Origin: Rehmannia glutinosa
Lineage: Eukaryota > Streptophyta > Magnoliopsida > Lamiales > Orobanchaceae
Direction: 5' to 3'
DNA: 64,000 bases
Assembly (NCBI GenBank): GCA_016081115.2
Contig: CM071930.1
Coordinates: forward strand, 41,763,335-41,827,334
Positions 47,520 through 58,800 of the stretch are shown piece after piece. Under the pieces are notes generated by a model. The model saw only the letters and a list, made by a program, of their open reading frames with translations. It had not been told where the DNA came from and did not search any database. The number at the start of each line of letters is the position of its first letter. Positions within the stretch are counted from its first letter, which is position 1. The position numbers and the translations under genes were made by a program.

Positions 47520-48520
47520 CGATCGCTATTATACGTGAGTATTCCATCCGAGCCACCGGTTTCTTTTTTATTAGCAACCGATTTATACTTAAATCAATGG
47601 GCGTCTTTGACGGTGAATCATCAAAAGCATTGAATTTCTTGAGCACTTTCTCCACATAGTGGGATTGTGACAAGATAATTCCATTAGGAGTTCTCACGAT
47701 TTTTATCCCAAGGATTACATCGCCAGCCCCATATCCTTCATGTCAAAGTTCCTCTTTAACATTCTTTTAGTCTCCATGATAGTATCATGACTCACGCCCA
47801 TGATTAACAAATCGCTCACGTATAGACAAACTATGACAAATGCTTCGATGTCCCTTTGACATATACGCATTTATCACACTCGTTGATTTTGAATCCATTT
47901 GACAACATCGTATTGTCAAACTTAAGATGCCATTGTTTTGGAGCTTGTTTCAGTCCGTACAAGGATCTTATTAACTTGCACACCTTCTTTTCTTGACTGG
48001 TGCAACAAACCCTTCAGGTTGTTCCATGTATATTTCAAAGATCTATCTCTCCATTCGAAACGCCGTCTTGGACGTCCATCGATGAATCTCTAAATTGTGC
48101 AAAGCAAAGAATCGCAAGAAGCACCCGAATAGACGCAATCCTCGTTCTTCGAGAATAGGTGTCAAAGAAGTCATATCCTTCTTTTTGTTTAAAGCCTTTG
48201 GCTACAAGCCGTGCTTTATACTTATCAATAGTTCCATCTGCTTTTATACTTCTTCTTTAGGATCCATTTACATCCTAAAGGTTTATGACCAGCAGGAGAT
48301 CAACCAACTCCCAAGTATGGTTCTCGCAGAATGGACTCGATTTCACTATTGATAGCTTCTTGCCGTAGCGAGACATCCGGGTCGCTTAGAGCCTTTTAAT
48401 CGAGTTTGGCTCACCATCTAACATAAATGTTATGTAATCGGCCCAAAAGACTTAGCCGTCTTAGACCTCTTTACTCCGTCTCGATTCTTCACTAATTGGT
48501 GTTGAACCACTTGCGCTTCG
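47520..48520 (-). pseudogene. Reverse transcriptase of element D, broken
   Basis: On the minus strand the frame 47461-47697 reads SQSHYVEKVLKKFNAFD. Further upstream pieces correspond to the catalytic YVDDL-type region (about 47800-47830, in a broken frame) and the LYGLKQAPKQW-type region (about 47930-47970). The start (FxAMQ-EI-S-KxNxTWELV equivalent) lies near 48300-48400. No continuous RT frame remains. Confidence 0.7.
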
Positions 48521-49513
48521 TGAGTTCTTTTATTAGTACTCACTTCTAATTTTTCTCTACAAGGGTAGACATCCTCAAAGAATACAAAGATTCCTTGATT
48601 CGATTATGGTACCTTGATCATTTCGGATTTTCCGACTTATGTATCATAAACCTATATGCACTACTTTGGTATGCATATCCCACAAAGACACAATCAACTC
48701 TTTGGTCCAATTTTAACTTGTTTTGGTTCGTATTGCTACCTTAGCCAAACACCCCCACACTTTAAGGTATTTATAAGAAGGCTTACGATTTTTCCACAAT
48801 TCGTAAGGTGTCTTATCTTTCCCTTTAAGTGGTATTTTATTCAATATGTGGTTGGTCAAAAACGACTTTCCCCCACATATTCTCGGGGTAATCCTAACTT
48901 ATCAACATGGCATTCATCATCTCTTTTAGAGTCCGGTTTTTGCGTTCAAAGAACACCGTTAGATCGTAGTGAATATGGTCTTTGTTGTTTGATGAATTAT
49001 GCCCGATCGGGTACATAGTTCTTCAAATGGTGCAACATATTCGCCACCTCTATCACTCCGAATTATTTTAATCCTACTTTTATCAAGTTGATTTTCAACT
49101 TCATTTTTATAATTCTTAAAAGCCTCTAACGCTTCATCTTTGCTTCTTAACAAGTATAAGTAGCAAAATCTTGTGCAATCATCAATAAATGTGATGAAAT
49201 ATTTTTACCACCTTTAGTTTGCACGAATTTTAGATCACACACATCAAAGTGTATCAACTCTAAAGGTGAAGTGCTCCTTTCAACCGAATGAAACGGTAAT
49301 TTAGCCATTTTAGCTTCAACACAAACTTCACATTTTCTTTGTGAGTTTACTTCGTAAATTAATCAATTCTAAATTTACCAATCTTTTTATAGCATTCAAA
49401 TTTACATGTCCTAATCTAATATGCCATAAATTAGAGCACTCGGCAATATAAACAGAAGAAGATTCATTCTTATTCATATTCTCGCCAAAACGGCGTACAG
49501 TCATTACATTCAT
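48521..49513 (-). pseudogene. Integrase of element D, broken
   Basis: The frame 49328-49513 has CSNLWHIRLGHVNLNAIKRLV (pre-integrase His motif). The frame 48959-49153 has NYKNEVENQLDKSRIKIIRSDRGGEYV, the integrase core with the second catalytic Asp, followed by SGIIHQTT. The C-terminal part is visible as scattered pieces at about 48600-48900. Confidence 0.8.
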
Positions 49514-49699
49514 TTTGAACAGTCCTTTGTCTAGATAACCCCTACCAAGGAACTGTCCAAATTTGCTAAGTACAAATTTTTCGGACTCAAAACTAGTCTA
49601 AACCCATGGTTGACCAAAGAAATAACCCAAAACTGTTTTTGCGGATGTCCGGGACATGCAAAGACATCCTTCGCCTTCAACTCCTTTCCCGAAGTCGCT

Positions 49700-50745
49700 T
49701 TAGCACCACCGTTCCAACGCCAAAGAACATCGTAAGAGGCTGATTCCCCATATGGAGCTTCCTTCCGGTCGATGGGATGTAAGAAGAGAATGCATCCTTA
49801 TCGTAAGGCATGGCAAGTGGCACCGTATCCACAAACCATTCTTTCGGTTATCCACCAAATTGGCTTCAAACACCACCGCCGACATGTCAACTTCTGTCGG
49901 CTCCCTTTCTTCAACCACATTGGCATTGGATCGCGGTTTGGTTTTCTTTTTCTTTTTGGTGACGGCGGAATCCTTTGCCATATGGTTCGGTTTGCCACAG
50001 TTGTAGCAAGCTCCCTGGAATTTTCCAGCTGCCGGTTTCTTGCCTTTATCGTTAGGTCTTTTCTTCGAGTTACTTGACGAGTCGTGCTCCATCAAGTTGG
50101 CTTTTGACTCCATAGGGACAAGCTTGGACTTAGAGTCAATCCTCCTATTGTCTTCCTCAATTAAGTTTGACAATCGATCCTCTAGTCCCATCTCCTTTCG
50201 CTTATGTTTGAGATAATTCTTGAAATCCCTCCAATTTGGGGGCAATTTCTCAATCAAGGCGGCCACTTGAATGCTTCCGCAAAGCCATTCCCTCGGCAGA
50301 GATTTCATGTAGGATTAACTGGAACTTCTGAACTTGTTCCATCACGGTTTTAGAATCAACCATCACAAAATCCAAGAACTTACCGACAACAAATTTCTTT
50401 GTGCCAGCATCCTCGGTTTTGTACTTCTTCTCCAAAGAATCCCACAATTCTTTGGAGGATTTCACAAAGACAATACACATCGTAAAGTGCATCACTAAGT
50501 CCGTTTAGGACATAGTTACGCACATGAAATCACCCTGCCCCATGCATCAAACGCAGCCGCGCGTTTTTCAAAGATTCGTTTCATTTTCAAGAACAACAGA
50601 GCGTCCTCGGTCGATATTTCGCCGGACTCGAGTAGTCGGGTAAAACAACATTTTTGCCGCTTTGCCACCTCTTGAAGTCAAAACCCATGAATTTTTCGGG
50701 TTTCTCGGGGCGAGGGATGATTGGGGTTACGCTTGAGCTTGCCAT
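49700..50745 (-). pseudogene. Gag and protease start of element D
   Basis: The ATG at 50745 (minus) opens MASSSVTPIIPRPEKPEKF, a normal copia gag start. UBN2-type text (ELWDSLEKKYKTEDAGTKKF) lies at 50250-50495 and LPPNWRDFKNYLKHK at about 50200. The knuckle CYNCGKPNHMAKDS (about 49990-50030) has lost its last Cys. Near 49830 a protease-like GATCHAL follows. There are several frame changes. Confidence 0.8.
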
Positions 50746-50772
50746 CGTGAAGTTCGATAATTGCTTTGCGAT

Positions 50773-51867
50773 TGTTTATTACAAAGTTACAGGGATCGGG
50801 AATCCCTTCAAATGGCAAATTACGTAAAAAGAAGATTACAAGAAACTGAACTAGCTATTACAAAAGATAGAACTTTCAGAAGCCGAGTCGAGACGAATCT
50901 CTTTCCGCAAAGCAATTACGTCCCGGCTAGTGCTCACGGTTTGACGTATTGCTTCCAAAGATGAAACGACTTACGTCTTCTGTGTAGTAGCACCACTAAC
51001 ACGACACCTTCAACTAGAAATGTGTTGAAGACTCGTTCTTTGGACTTAGTGCGAGAATGCGAAAAATGATTGTATGCTTTTTGATGGAGTATGAATTACG
51101 TGTATCAAATCGCAATGCACAAACATGTATAAATAGCCAACCATTCCACCTGCAGGAGAAAAAACTGGGTAGTGGGCATTAATCATTTGTAACAACCAAG
51201 GTGTTACACCCCACTACTGCATAACAGTCAGGTAGTGGGCTAACTTCAGATGACCACCACTGCAGGAGTTACAACTCCAACAGTCACACGAATCGACACC
51301 TACAATGTCCGGATTCATTGGCTCCAACAGTCCAGCGATCGCTCGAATGACCGCCAAGCCCATTTTCGAGTGGCAAAACTTTAGTGGACTGGACCCAATA
51401 GGGCCGGGCCGCCCCGCCCAAGCCCCAGCCCCCAGCCCAGCCCAAGCCCAAGCCTAGTCCCAGGCCCCGGTCCAGGCCCAGGCCCAGCCGAGCCGGGTCG
51501 GCCGGGCGGGCGCGCGTGTGTGGCCCACTTGTGATCATCCACTTGTGTTATAGTTTATACAACAAATAACACCTTCTAGTAAATAAACTAGGATAAACTA
51601 TGATTTATATTCCATGTGGGATAAGGCATAAGCCTTTCATCTCCCTTTAAATAATCTTTACATAATGCCCATTTATGTGGCTACCTTCGTGTATTAATTT
51701 CTCACTCACCGAAATTCGGTTTTGAGAAATAAAAAATACTACGAACATCTACTCGAACGTAGATTAATAATATATAATTTAATTCCTCCATAATTAAATA
51801 TTTAGCCACCGAACAATTGGTCAAAGTTGGGTCGATACCCTCTTTATCAAAACCAAAATTTCCAACA
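50773..51867 (-). repeat. LTR of element D, right copy (5' LTR)
   Basis: It matches 45236-46317. The GC-rich GGCCCA block is at 51390-51515. Between it and gag no typical tRNA-Met primer site is visible; the sequence reads AATCGCAAAGCAATTATCG. Confidence 0.9.
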
Positions 51868-51997
51868 CTACTTTTCCTTTGGTTTCAATTTGAGTTTTAC
51901 ATTTTCCATTCGATTGTTCTTGAAATTCTTCCATTTATATATTGCAACTATAATCAATTTTTTTGTATTTTTCTCTACTAAGTATTTTTTAATACTC

Positions 51998-52001
<4 letters not shown>

Positions 52002-52038
<37 letters not shown>

Positions 52039-53038
52039 ATCTGTGAGACTACCCTCCAAGGTTAGTCCATAGGACTAAATCTATACCATCCAAATAGTAA
52101 ATCGATGGCCAAAATATATTACAATATATACAACATTTCATAAGTAAGTATACAAATGAAGGGATAAAATAGGAATCCAGAAAATTAAATGTAGTAACCG
52201 TTTCCTAAAAATTAGGGACGTGATTTGGTATCGATCACGCCCCCATAATCAAGTGATTCACCTTTCCTTTCTCTCCCTTCTCATTCGAACCTGCAAATTA
52301 TTCAAATATAGCAAAAAATCGTGAACAATTAATGAAAAATATACAATTACACTAAACTAACTATACATTAAAACATTACTAAGTGTACATAAACAATTAA
52401 CTAAGTATACAATTACACTAAACTACCCGTACATTAAAATTTTACTAAGTATACAGAAACATTTAACTAAGTATACAATTACATTGAACTAACTATACAT
52501 TAAAATAATACTAAGTATACCGAAACATTTAACTAAGTATACAATTCCATTGAACTAAGTATACAAATCCACAGAACTAAGTATACAAATTCACTAAACT
52601 ACTTACTACACTACTTATATAACTAAGAATACGATTCCACCGAACCAAGTATACAAATCCACTAAACTAAATATACAATAAAACATGACTAAGTATACAA
52701 GTCCACTGAACTAAGTATACAATAAAACAACTGTTCACAAATATGGCAGAAAGAAGTATCAATTTTGAAAAAAATGCTTGAAGTTGATGATTTTTCTTCC
52801 CTAAAAATCGGGTAACTGAAAAGGTAGGATTATGTTTCCTTAAAAATAGCTAATAACCATCCAATTAACATAACTAATTAAATATAAAAGTACAATTATA
52901 CCCTTACATGCCTAAATCAACTAAAATGATCTATACCATCCAAAATTTTAAATCAATAGTCCATAAGTGTTCTTATGGACTAACCTAAAGGAATTGGTCT
53001 CATTTGAACCAATCCCTATATATATATATATATATATA
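52002..53038. mobile_element. (TA)n-bounded TIR element 4
   Basis: Between (TA)n 52002-52035 and (TA)n 53017-53038. The left end reads GGGATCTGTGAGACTACC, then 'gttagtccataggact'. The right end on the minus strand reads GGGATTGGTTCAAATGAGACC, then 'gttagtccataagaaca'. The interior, about 52310-52740, is an irregular array of 'aactaagtatacaa' words at roughly 20-40 bp spacing. There is no coding sequence. Confidence 0.7.
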
Positions 53039-54288
53039 GGAATAGGATCAAATGAGACCACACAATTAGAGTGAGAGACAATTGGACTAATTCGACCACA
53101 AATCTCAAATTTTAGATGGTTGAGATTTACCCATTTAATGATTTTTTTAAATCAATAAAGGGTAAACTGGTAATTTTATTATTAATAATTTCATTACCTT
53201 CCATCGCCCTCCACATCCGCCCACCCCCACCTCCACCCCCTACACACACCGATACACGCAGACAAGCATGCACCTCCGATCCACTCACAAAATCGTACTC
53301 AAAGATCTCAACTTCCCAACAGTGGAGGCCGGACAATCGAGTAAGGAACGTTGCTCCTCGCCTTGAAGCGGTCATGCTTGGAGCCTTAGCGCCTGGCATC
53401 AATGGTCCGACACGGAACACACTAAAGATGCGTTTCTTATCTTTGGGTTGGTGCGCTTGCGATATCTTTGGTTTAGCCTTCTTTAGCAACTCATCTTTGA
53501 TTTTCCATGTCACTAGGAGGATTGGTGAAGAAGACGATGCTGACGTGGAGAAAACGAGGGCATACGAGGAGGCAATTAGGATTACTATACACTTATATAT
53601 TTTTCGATGTATACTTAGATGTGTTTTGTTGTATAAGTAGTTAATTTTTGATGTATGTATTTATGTTGTTGTATACTTATATTTTTTATTGTATACTTAT
53701 ATGTGTTTTGCTGTATACTTATGTGTGGTTTGTTGTATACTTATATTTTTGTTTGACAATTGTAATATGCAGTACAAATATGTTAAATATACATCATTTG
53801 ATTCTCACTCTCTACAATTGATTTACTTAATCCACGGTCCCCACATGTTAATGAGCGTGATTCTCTCTCTCTATAACTGATTCCTTGATTCACGGTCCCC
53901 ACATATTTTTGTTTGACCATTTTAATATGTAGTAAAATTATGTTAAACATACAGTAAAATAGTGTCAAGTATACAACAAATATACGATAAGTGTACAACA
54001 TACTGCATGGCAGAGCACATGCGTGATTTTCTCTCTCCAGCGCGATTTTCTCGCGATTTTCTCTCTCCCCACGTGATTTTCTCTCTCCTAATAACGATTT
54101 CATATTTGGAACCCCCACATGTTTGTTTTGACAATTATACCCTTATTTTGCCTTAATTAAATGTTTAATGTAATTTTAACCCCTATTTATCTTAGTCATT
54201 GATATAGATAAGGGAGGATTGAGATGAGTCCACATTGTGTCACTATAATACGTGGTCTCATTTAACCCTCTCCCTATATATATATATA
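53039..54288. mobile_element. (TA)n-bounded TIR element 5, sharing a microsatellite with element 4
   Basis: It starts GGAATAGGATCAAATGAGACC after (TA)n 53017-53038. It ends before (TA)n 54275-54288 with, on the minus strand, GGGAGAGGGTTAAATGAGACC. The interior has a possible captured coding fragment (53170-53640), an array of tgtatacttatat words (53590-53760), and a roughly 150-bp imperfect duplication (53745-53900 and 53900-54125) marked by cacggtccccacat. Confidence 0.7.
53200..53640. other. GC-richer, possibly captured gene fragment in element 5
   Basis: This patch is GC-richer than the rest of the element and open on both strands (plus 53116-53640; minus 53127-53513). I recognise no protein family on either strand. 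Its composition and position inside a TIR element suggest transduplicated host sequence, but that is inference. Confidence 0.3.
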
Positions 54289-55083
54289 CTCTTTTAATTT
54301 TATTTTTATTTATAATGTCAACTTATTTTTTTTCACAACAGTTCAACCTCCCGAATTAATGATTCAGTGATCCAATTAATTGCTTTTTTTTTTTTTTTTT
54401 TTTTTTCTGGTGGAGTACCTTCATACAATAAAAACTACTTGGTGACTTTTTTCATTCACATATTAATTCAACCCTCATTTGGATATGCATGATTCAAGTC
54501 ATATTAATTACATTAAAGTTGTATTCTAACAAAAATTACATTAAAGTTGGAGTATATAACCCTTTTATTCAAAATGTATTGATCTTATTATTATTTTTCT
54601 AGTTTAATAAGTTCATTGTATTGAAATAGCAATATTTTTTAAAAATAACTACGCTTTACTTTAATAAATAATAAATGATATTATACCACCAGTCCTCAAC
54701 TATTTTTTTTTTTTCTGTTTTCATCTAGAATTCAGAGTAGATCCGTAATATTGGGATGAAATGACTACAGAACAAGGGGAAAATTATATTTCTATGACTG
54801 TGTGAAGATGCCAATGATCCAAGATGACCAATCAATTTAAAAGACTCTGAACAGTACAATCAACTGATTATTAGCCAAAGACAAATGTTCAGAAAAAGTT
54901 GTGCAATAAACTTAAAATTATATATTTCAAATCACATGTACCTGACATGATCTGTTGATTGATCTCCACACAAATTGTCTGAATTCTGATTCTACTTTTT
55001 TCTAACTCCAATGGCAATCTTAAGCTGTGGTCAAATGGCTCCAAAAACCTCTAGACATGTTTGCATGGGAATTATGGATTAAT
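54289..55083. other. Intergenic, upstream of the host gene
   Basis: AT-rich, with a 24-base T run at about 54386-54409. No gene or element end was recognised. Confidence 0.5.
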
Positions 55084-55205
55084 AATGTTCAAAAAGACAA
55101 TGTAAATGATGACTCATTTCCATGTCAACCTTTCTTGGGTTGGTCCCATGTATCTTAAACTCAATTATAACTCATCCAATTAATCTTACATTACAATCCA
55201 AATCT
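55084..55205 (+). promoter_or_regulatory. Distal upstream block repeated at the right end of the window
   Basis: The sequence aatgttcaaaaa-gacaatgtaaatgatgactcat and what follows it is similar to 63898-64000. It lies about 100-200 bp upstream of the putative TATA box, so it could be a conserved promoter part of a duplicated gene. Confidence 0.55.
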
Positions 55206-55295
55206 TGGGGGGCAAAGAAAAAAAAATCACTCGTTATTGCCTATGTCCTTTTGCTGTATCCTAAAGGGTGTTTTGGATGTTTTTGTCCTGATTTA

Positions 55296-55305
55296 TCTAT
55301 AAAAG
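55296..55305 (+). promoter_or_regulatory. Candidate TATA box of the GH36 gene
   Basis: TCTATAAAAG is the best TATA match upstream of the start codon. It lies about 560 bp before the ATG. A leader intron is likely: a possible donor is tacatag|gtattt at about 55418, and a good acceptor is ttctttgcag ending at 55842. The first exon would then be short and non-coding. Confidence 0.45.
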
Positions 55306-55864
55306 ACCAATTCTTGAATCATGGTTTCTCACCCTTGATTTCTCCAACTTCCTTTTTTTTTTTTTTTTCCTTTCTCTTGAGATCTTGTAATTGAAGGCTG
55401 ACATAAAGTTAGCTACATAGGTATTTTTCTTGAATTCTTAGCTATATTTTTTCCCTTTCATTTGTTACTTTTGTTTCAACCTTCTTTATACTTTATAATG
55501 GGATTTTTGAGTTCTCTCAATAAGGCTTCTTCTTGTTTACAATGACATAATTATCCACATTTCCTTGATCCTTTTTGTTAACGGTTGATTACAAAATATA
55601 ATTCAAAAAGGGAAAAAACATCGTTATCTTTGAAATTACAAATAGTCCCAAATATTTGTTTTTGTTTTATAAATTGCATCCTCGGGTATTTGTTAAATAA
55701 ATACAAAATCTGCAGAGGGTTTGTAATTTTTAGAGATAATTAGATATTTTCGTAATTAGGCCCATACCTCATGGATATATTCTTGCCTTAACTGTGTTTA
55801 CAAGTGCATCAAAGAAGTTGGTTTTGATTTAATTCTTTGCAGATTGATTGGAAACAAACCAAAC

Positions 55865-58800
55865 ATGACTATCACAGCATTTCCTGTTATTAAGAATGGG
55901 TGTGTCATGGTCCGTGGCAAGGTTGTCTTAACAGGAGTTCCAGAAAATGTTTTCATTTCTCCAGCAACACCAGGATCAGCTTTTATTGGTGCCACCTCAA
56001 CGACATTCAGCTCTCGCCATGTTTTCAATCTTGGAATTCTTGAGTAAGTATTTTCTTGATGTAGCTGCAGTTTACATGATTGATCTTCATTTCCATTTTT
56101 TTATTTTTATTCTTGATTATCCTTTTTTCTGCAATGGAATCTGATATTAAACATTCACGTTTCAAAATCAGCTGCAAGTTTTTGTGGATTTTGTATTTTA
56201 AAGAATCTGTCTTTTTCTGCTTTCATTATTTACTAAGTGTTTGCAAAATTTCCTACTTTTAAAGCAAGTGATTTATTACAGCAGAATCGAGAAAGGAAAA
56301 GTGGTTGATAATTACAAGTTGGTGATGTTTGTGAATAGAAGCTAATATTGAATAAGTTAAAGGTATAATTACAAAATTTACCCCGGAGTTTGGGGTAATT
56401 ACAAAACAACACATAAAAGTTTCAAAATTACAAAAATCCTCTTGAGGTTTGATTCCGTCTAGGGCTGTAATCGAACCGAACCGAGCCGAGCTTTTGAGTG
56501 TTTGAGTTTGACTCGTTTATTATTGAGTCAAACTCAGCCTGAATTTCACGAACTTTTTTGAGTTTAATCGAGTCTAAACGAGCTTAGTAAATATTAATTC
56601 TAAATCAAATTATTCTTCAATTTATTACAAAAATAACGTTATATATATCTAAAACGCATGATATATTTACTAAAACTTATAATGTTTTTCAAACAAATAA
56701 GTTTATTGAAATACTTTTATATTATCATAAGTAAAAATATGAAAAATTAAAATTAAAGTCAAATTATTAGTTTAATTTATACGAGCTTACTATGGAATCT
56801 ATTCACGAGCTTACTAACGAGTCTGTTCACTAGCTAACGAACCGAATATCTCTAAGTTTGAGTTTGGTTTGTTTATTTTAAGGAGTCTCATTAAACGAAC
56901 TCGAATGAGCTTTTATCGAATGAAGCTCCGAATAGCTCACGAGCGGCTTGGTTCATTTGTAGCCCTAATTCCGTCTAACATTTCCTCTTCATAAGAAAAA
57001 AATTTAAAAACCCGTTACGTTTGTAGATATATTACAACTAACCTAATTTTATGGCAGATAAAACCTCGGGGTTGTTTCGTAATTTAATTTGAAATCTCTG
57101 GGATTTTTTTGTAATTACCCCAAACCTAAGGGATAGTATTTGTAATTATACCCAAGTTAAAAGATGGGGTCTGGCGAATAAGTTGTAGAAATCGCAAGGC
57201 AGAAGCAAAATCAGAAATTTGAAGCACCACCACACCTCTGCTATTATTAGATCACGTTTAGTTTAAACTAACAGAAGTTGCCATTTGAAAACACTAAAAC
57301 TGTTTTTCTTTTCACATTTTAAGTGTTGCAAGCAGAAGATTGATATGACGTGTCTTTTTCACAGAAATTGCAAGTTTATGTGTCTTTTCATAGCGAAAAT
57401 ATGGTGGATGATACCGCGTGTTGGAAAATCAGCAAAGGATATTCCGATGGAGACTCAGATGCTTCTACTTGAAGCCGGAGAAGAATCTTTTCTAGCAGAT
57501 GATGAAACTATTGAAGAGACCGTCACCCAAAATAAATTTTACGTTCTCATATTGCCAGTGCTGGATGGAGCATTTAGGACAACACTGCAGGGGACTCAAT
57601 CAAACGAGCTTCAGTTCTGCTATGAAAGCGGTCGGTTTCAATTCATAAAATCCTAGTTTTACTGTTTCATTCGGGAAATTATATTTGTTGAGAAATTTGT
57701 TGTTTGCTTATATATGTTTTCTTAAGGTGATCCCCAAGTCCAAACTTGTCAAGCACGGGAAGGAGTTTTTGTTAACTCCGGGGACAACCCTTTTCAACTC
57801 ATCAAGGACTCAATTAAGTATGTTGTAATTGGATCCTGATGATTTTATTTAGGATTTTGGACTTTCAAGATCTTGATGTTCGAAATTTGTATTTCTCCAG
57901 GATACTGGCAAAACACAAGGGTACATTTAGTCACCTGGAAAACAAAAAGGTAGCTATTCATCCACTCATCCACACACACAAACACACATTCTATAGTTGA
58001 GAGAATATTATTGTAATTTGATATTTTATATCCTGGTTCAAATTATATATAGGCCCCTGCTCATTTAGATTGGTTTGGTTGGTGCACTTGGGATGCTTTT
58101 TACACTCATGTCACTCCAAATGGGATCAAAGAGGGTCTTCAGAGGTCCGATAACAGAATGACGTGTAGATCGTTATTTTACCTTCACGTAGTACATGAAA
58201 ATTATCTCTTTTACTGAATTACATGAATATTTCATGTTGTACAGTTTCAAGGATGGAGGGATTTCTCCAAAATTCCTGATAATAGACGATGGATGGCAAG
58301 AAACGGTAAACGAATATCACAAGGAAGGCGAGCCGCTTATTGAAGGAACACAGTAAGTTCCCATAGTTTTGTAGTCCTTTGAACATGGTTTTTCTTTTCT
58401 TTTTTTAGTTCACCAATTATGCTTCTGTTTGTATAGGTTTGCCACCAGATTAACAGATATCACAGAAAACAGTAAGTTTAGGGAATCAGAGTCAGATGGT
58501 TCAAGTGCAAATCTCAAAGAGTTAATACATTACATCAAAGAGAATTATGGACTAATGTAAGTTTTATGAGTCAGGATATATCATATATGCAAGGAAAAAT
58601 AGCACTTTCAGTCCTGTAGCTATAGAAGTTTGGTAATACTAATCTTGTAGAAATTATGATTTCCACATCAACAAGTCTGGCCGAAAATTTATACATGTGG
58701 GCTTTTCGGTCAAATTTTCAACTTCTGGCGACTGGAAAACTAAAATCGAGAGTTTTTAAATTATTGAAATTTTTGCAAATTGTAATTTCTACAGAACTAT

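Larger units (their letters stand above)
45236..51867 (-). mobile_element. Element D: Ty1/copia retrotransposon, full length but decayed
   Basis: Minus-strand LTRs (45236-46317 and 50773-51867) enclose gag, protease, integrase, RT and RNase H remnants in copia order, read from right to left. A perfect 5-bp target duplication CTACT lies at 45231-45235 and 51868-51872. The polypurine tract (minus: CTCATGTGGGGGAT) is next to the left LTR. The two LTRs are closely similar, with differences mostly of one base in G/C runs and in the GC-rich block. All pol domains have frame breaks. Confidence 0.9.

Noticed and set aside
53127..53513. 128-codon minus-strand frame with a poly-Gly run
   Set aside because: The glycine run comes from a C-rich tract, and no start context, introns or domain support it. 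It is kept only as a possible captured fragment.
55844..55864. Upstream in-frame TTG as an alternative start of the GH36 gene
   Set aside because: Plants rarely start at TTG, the codon lies just after a good intron acceptor, and the ATG at 55865 matches the family N-terminus (MTI-).
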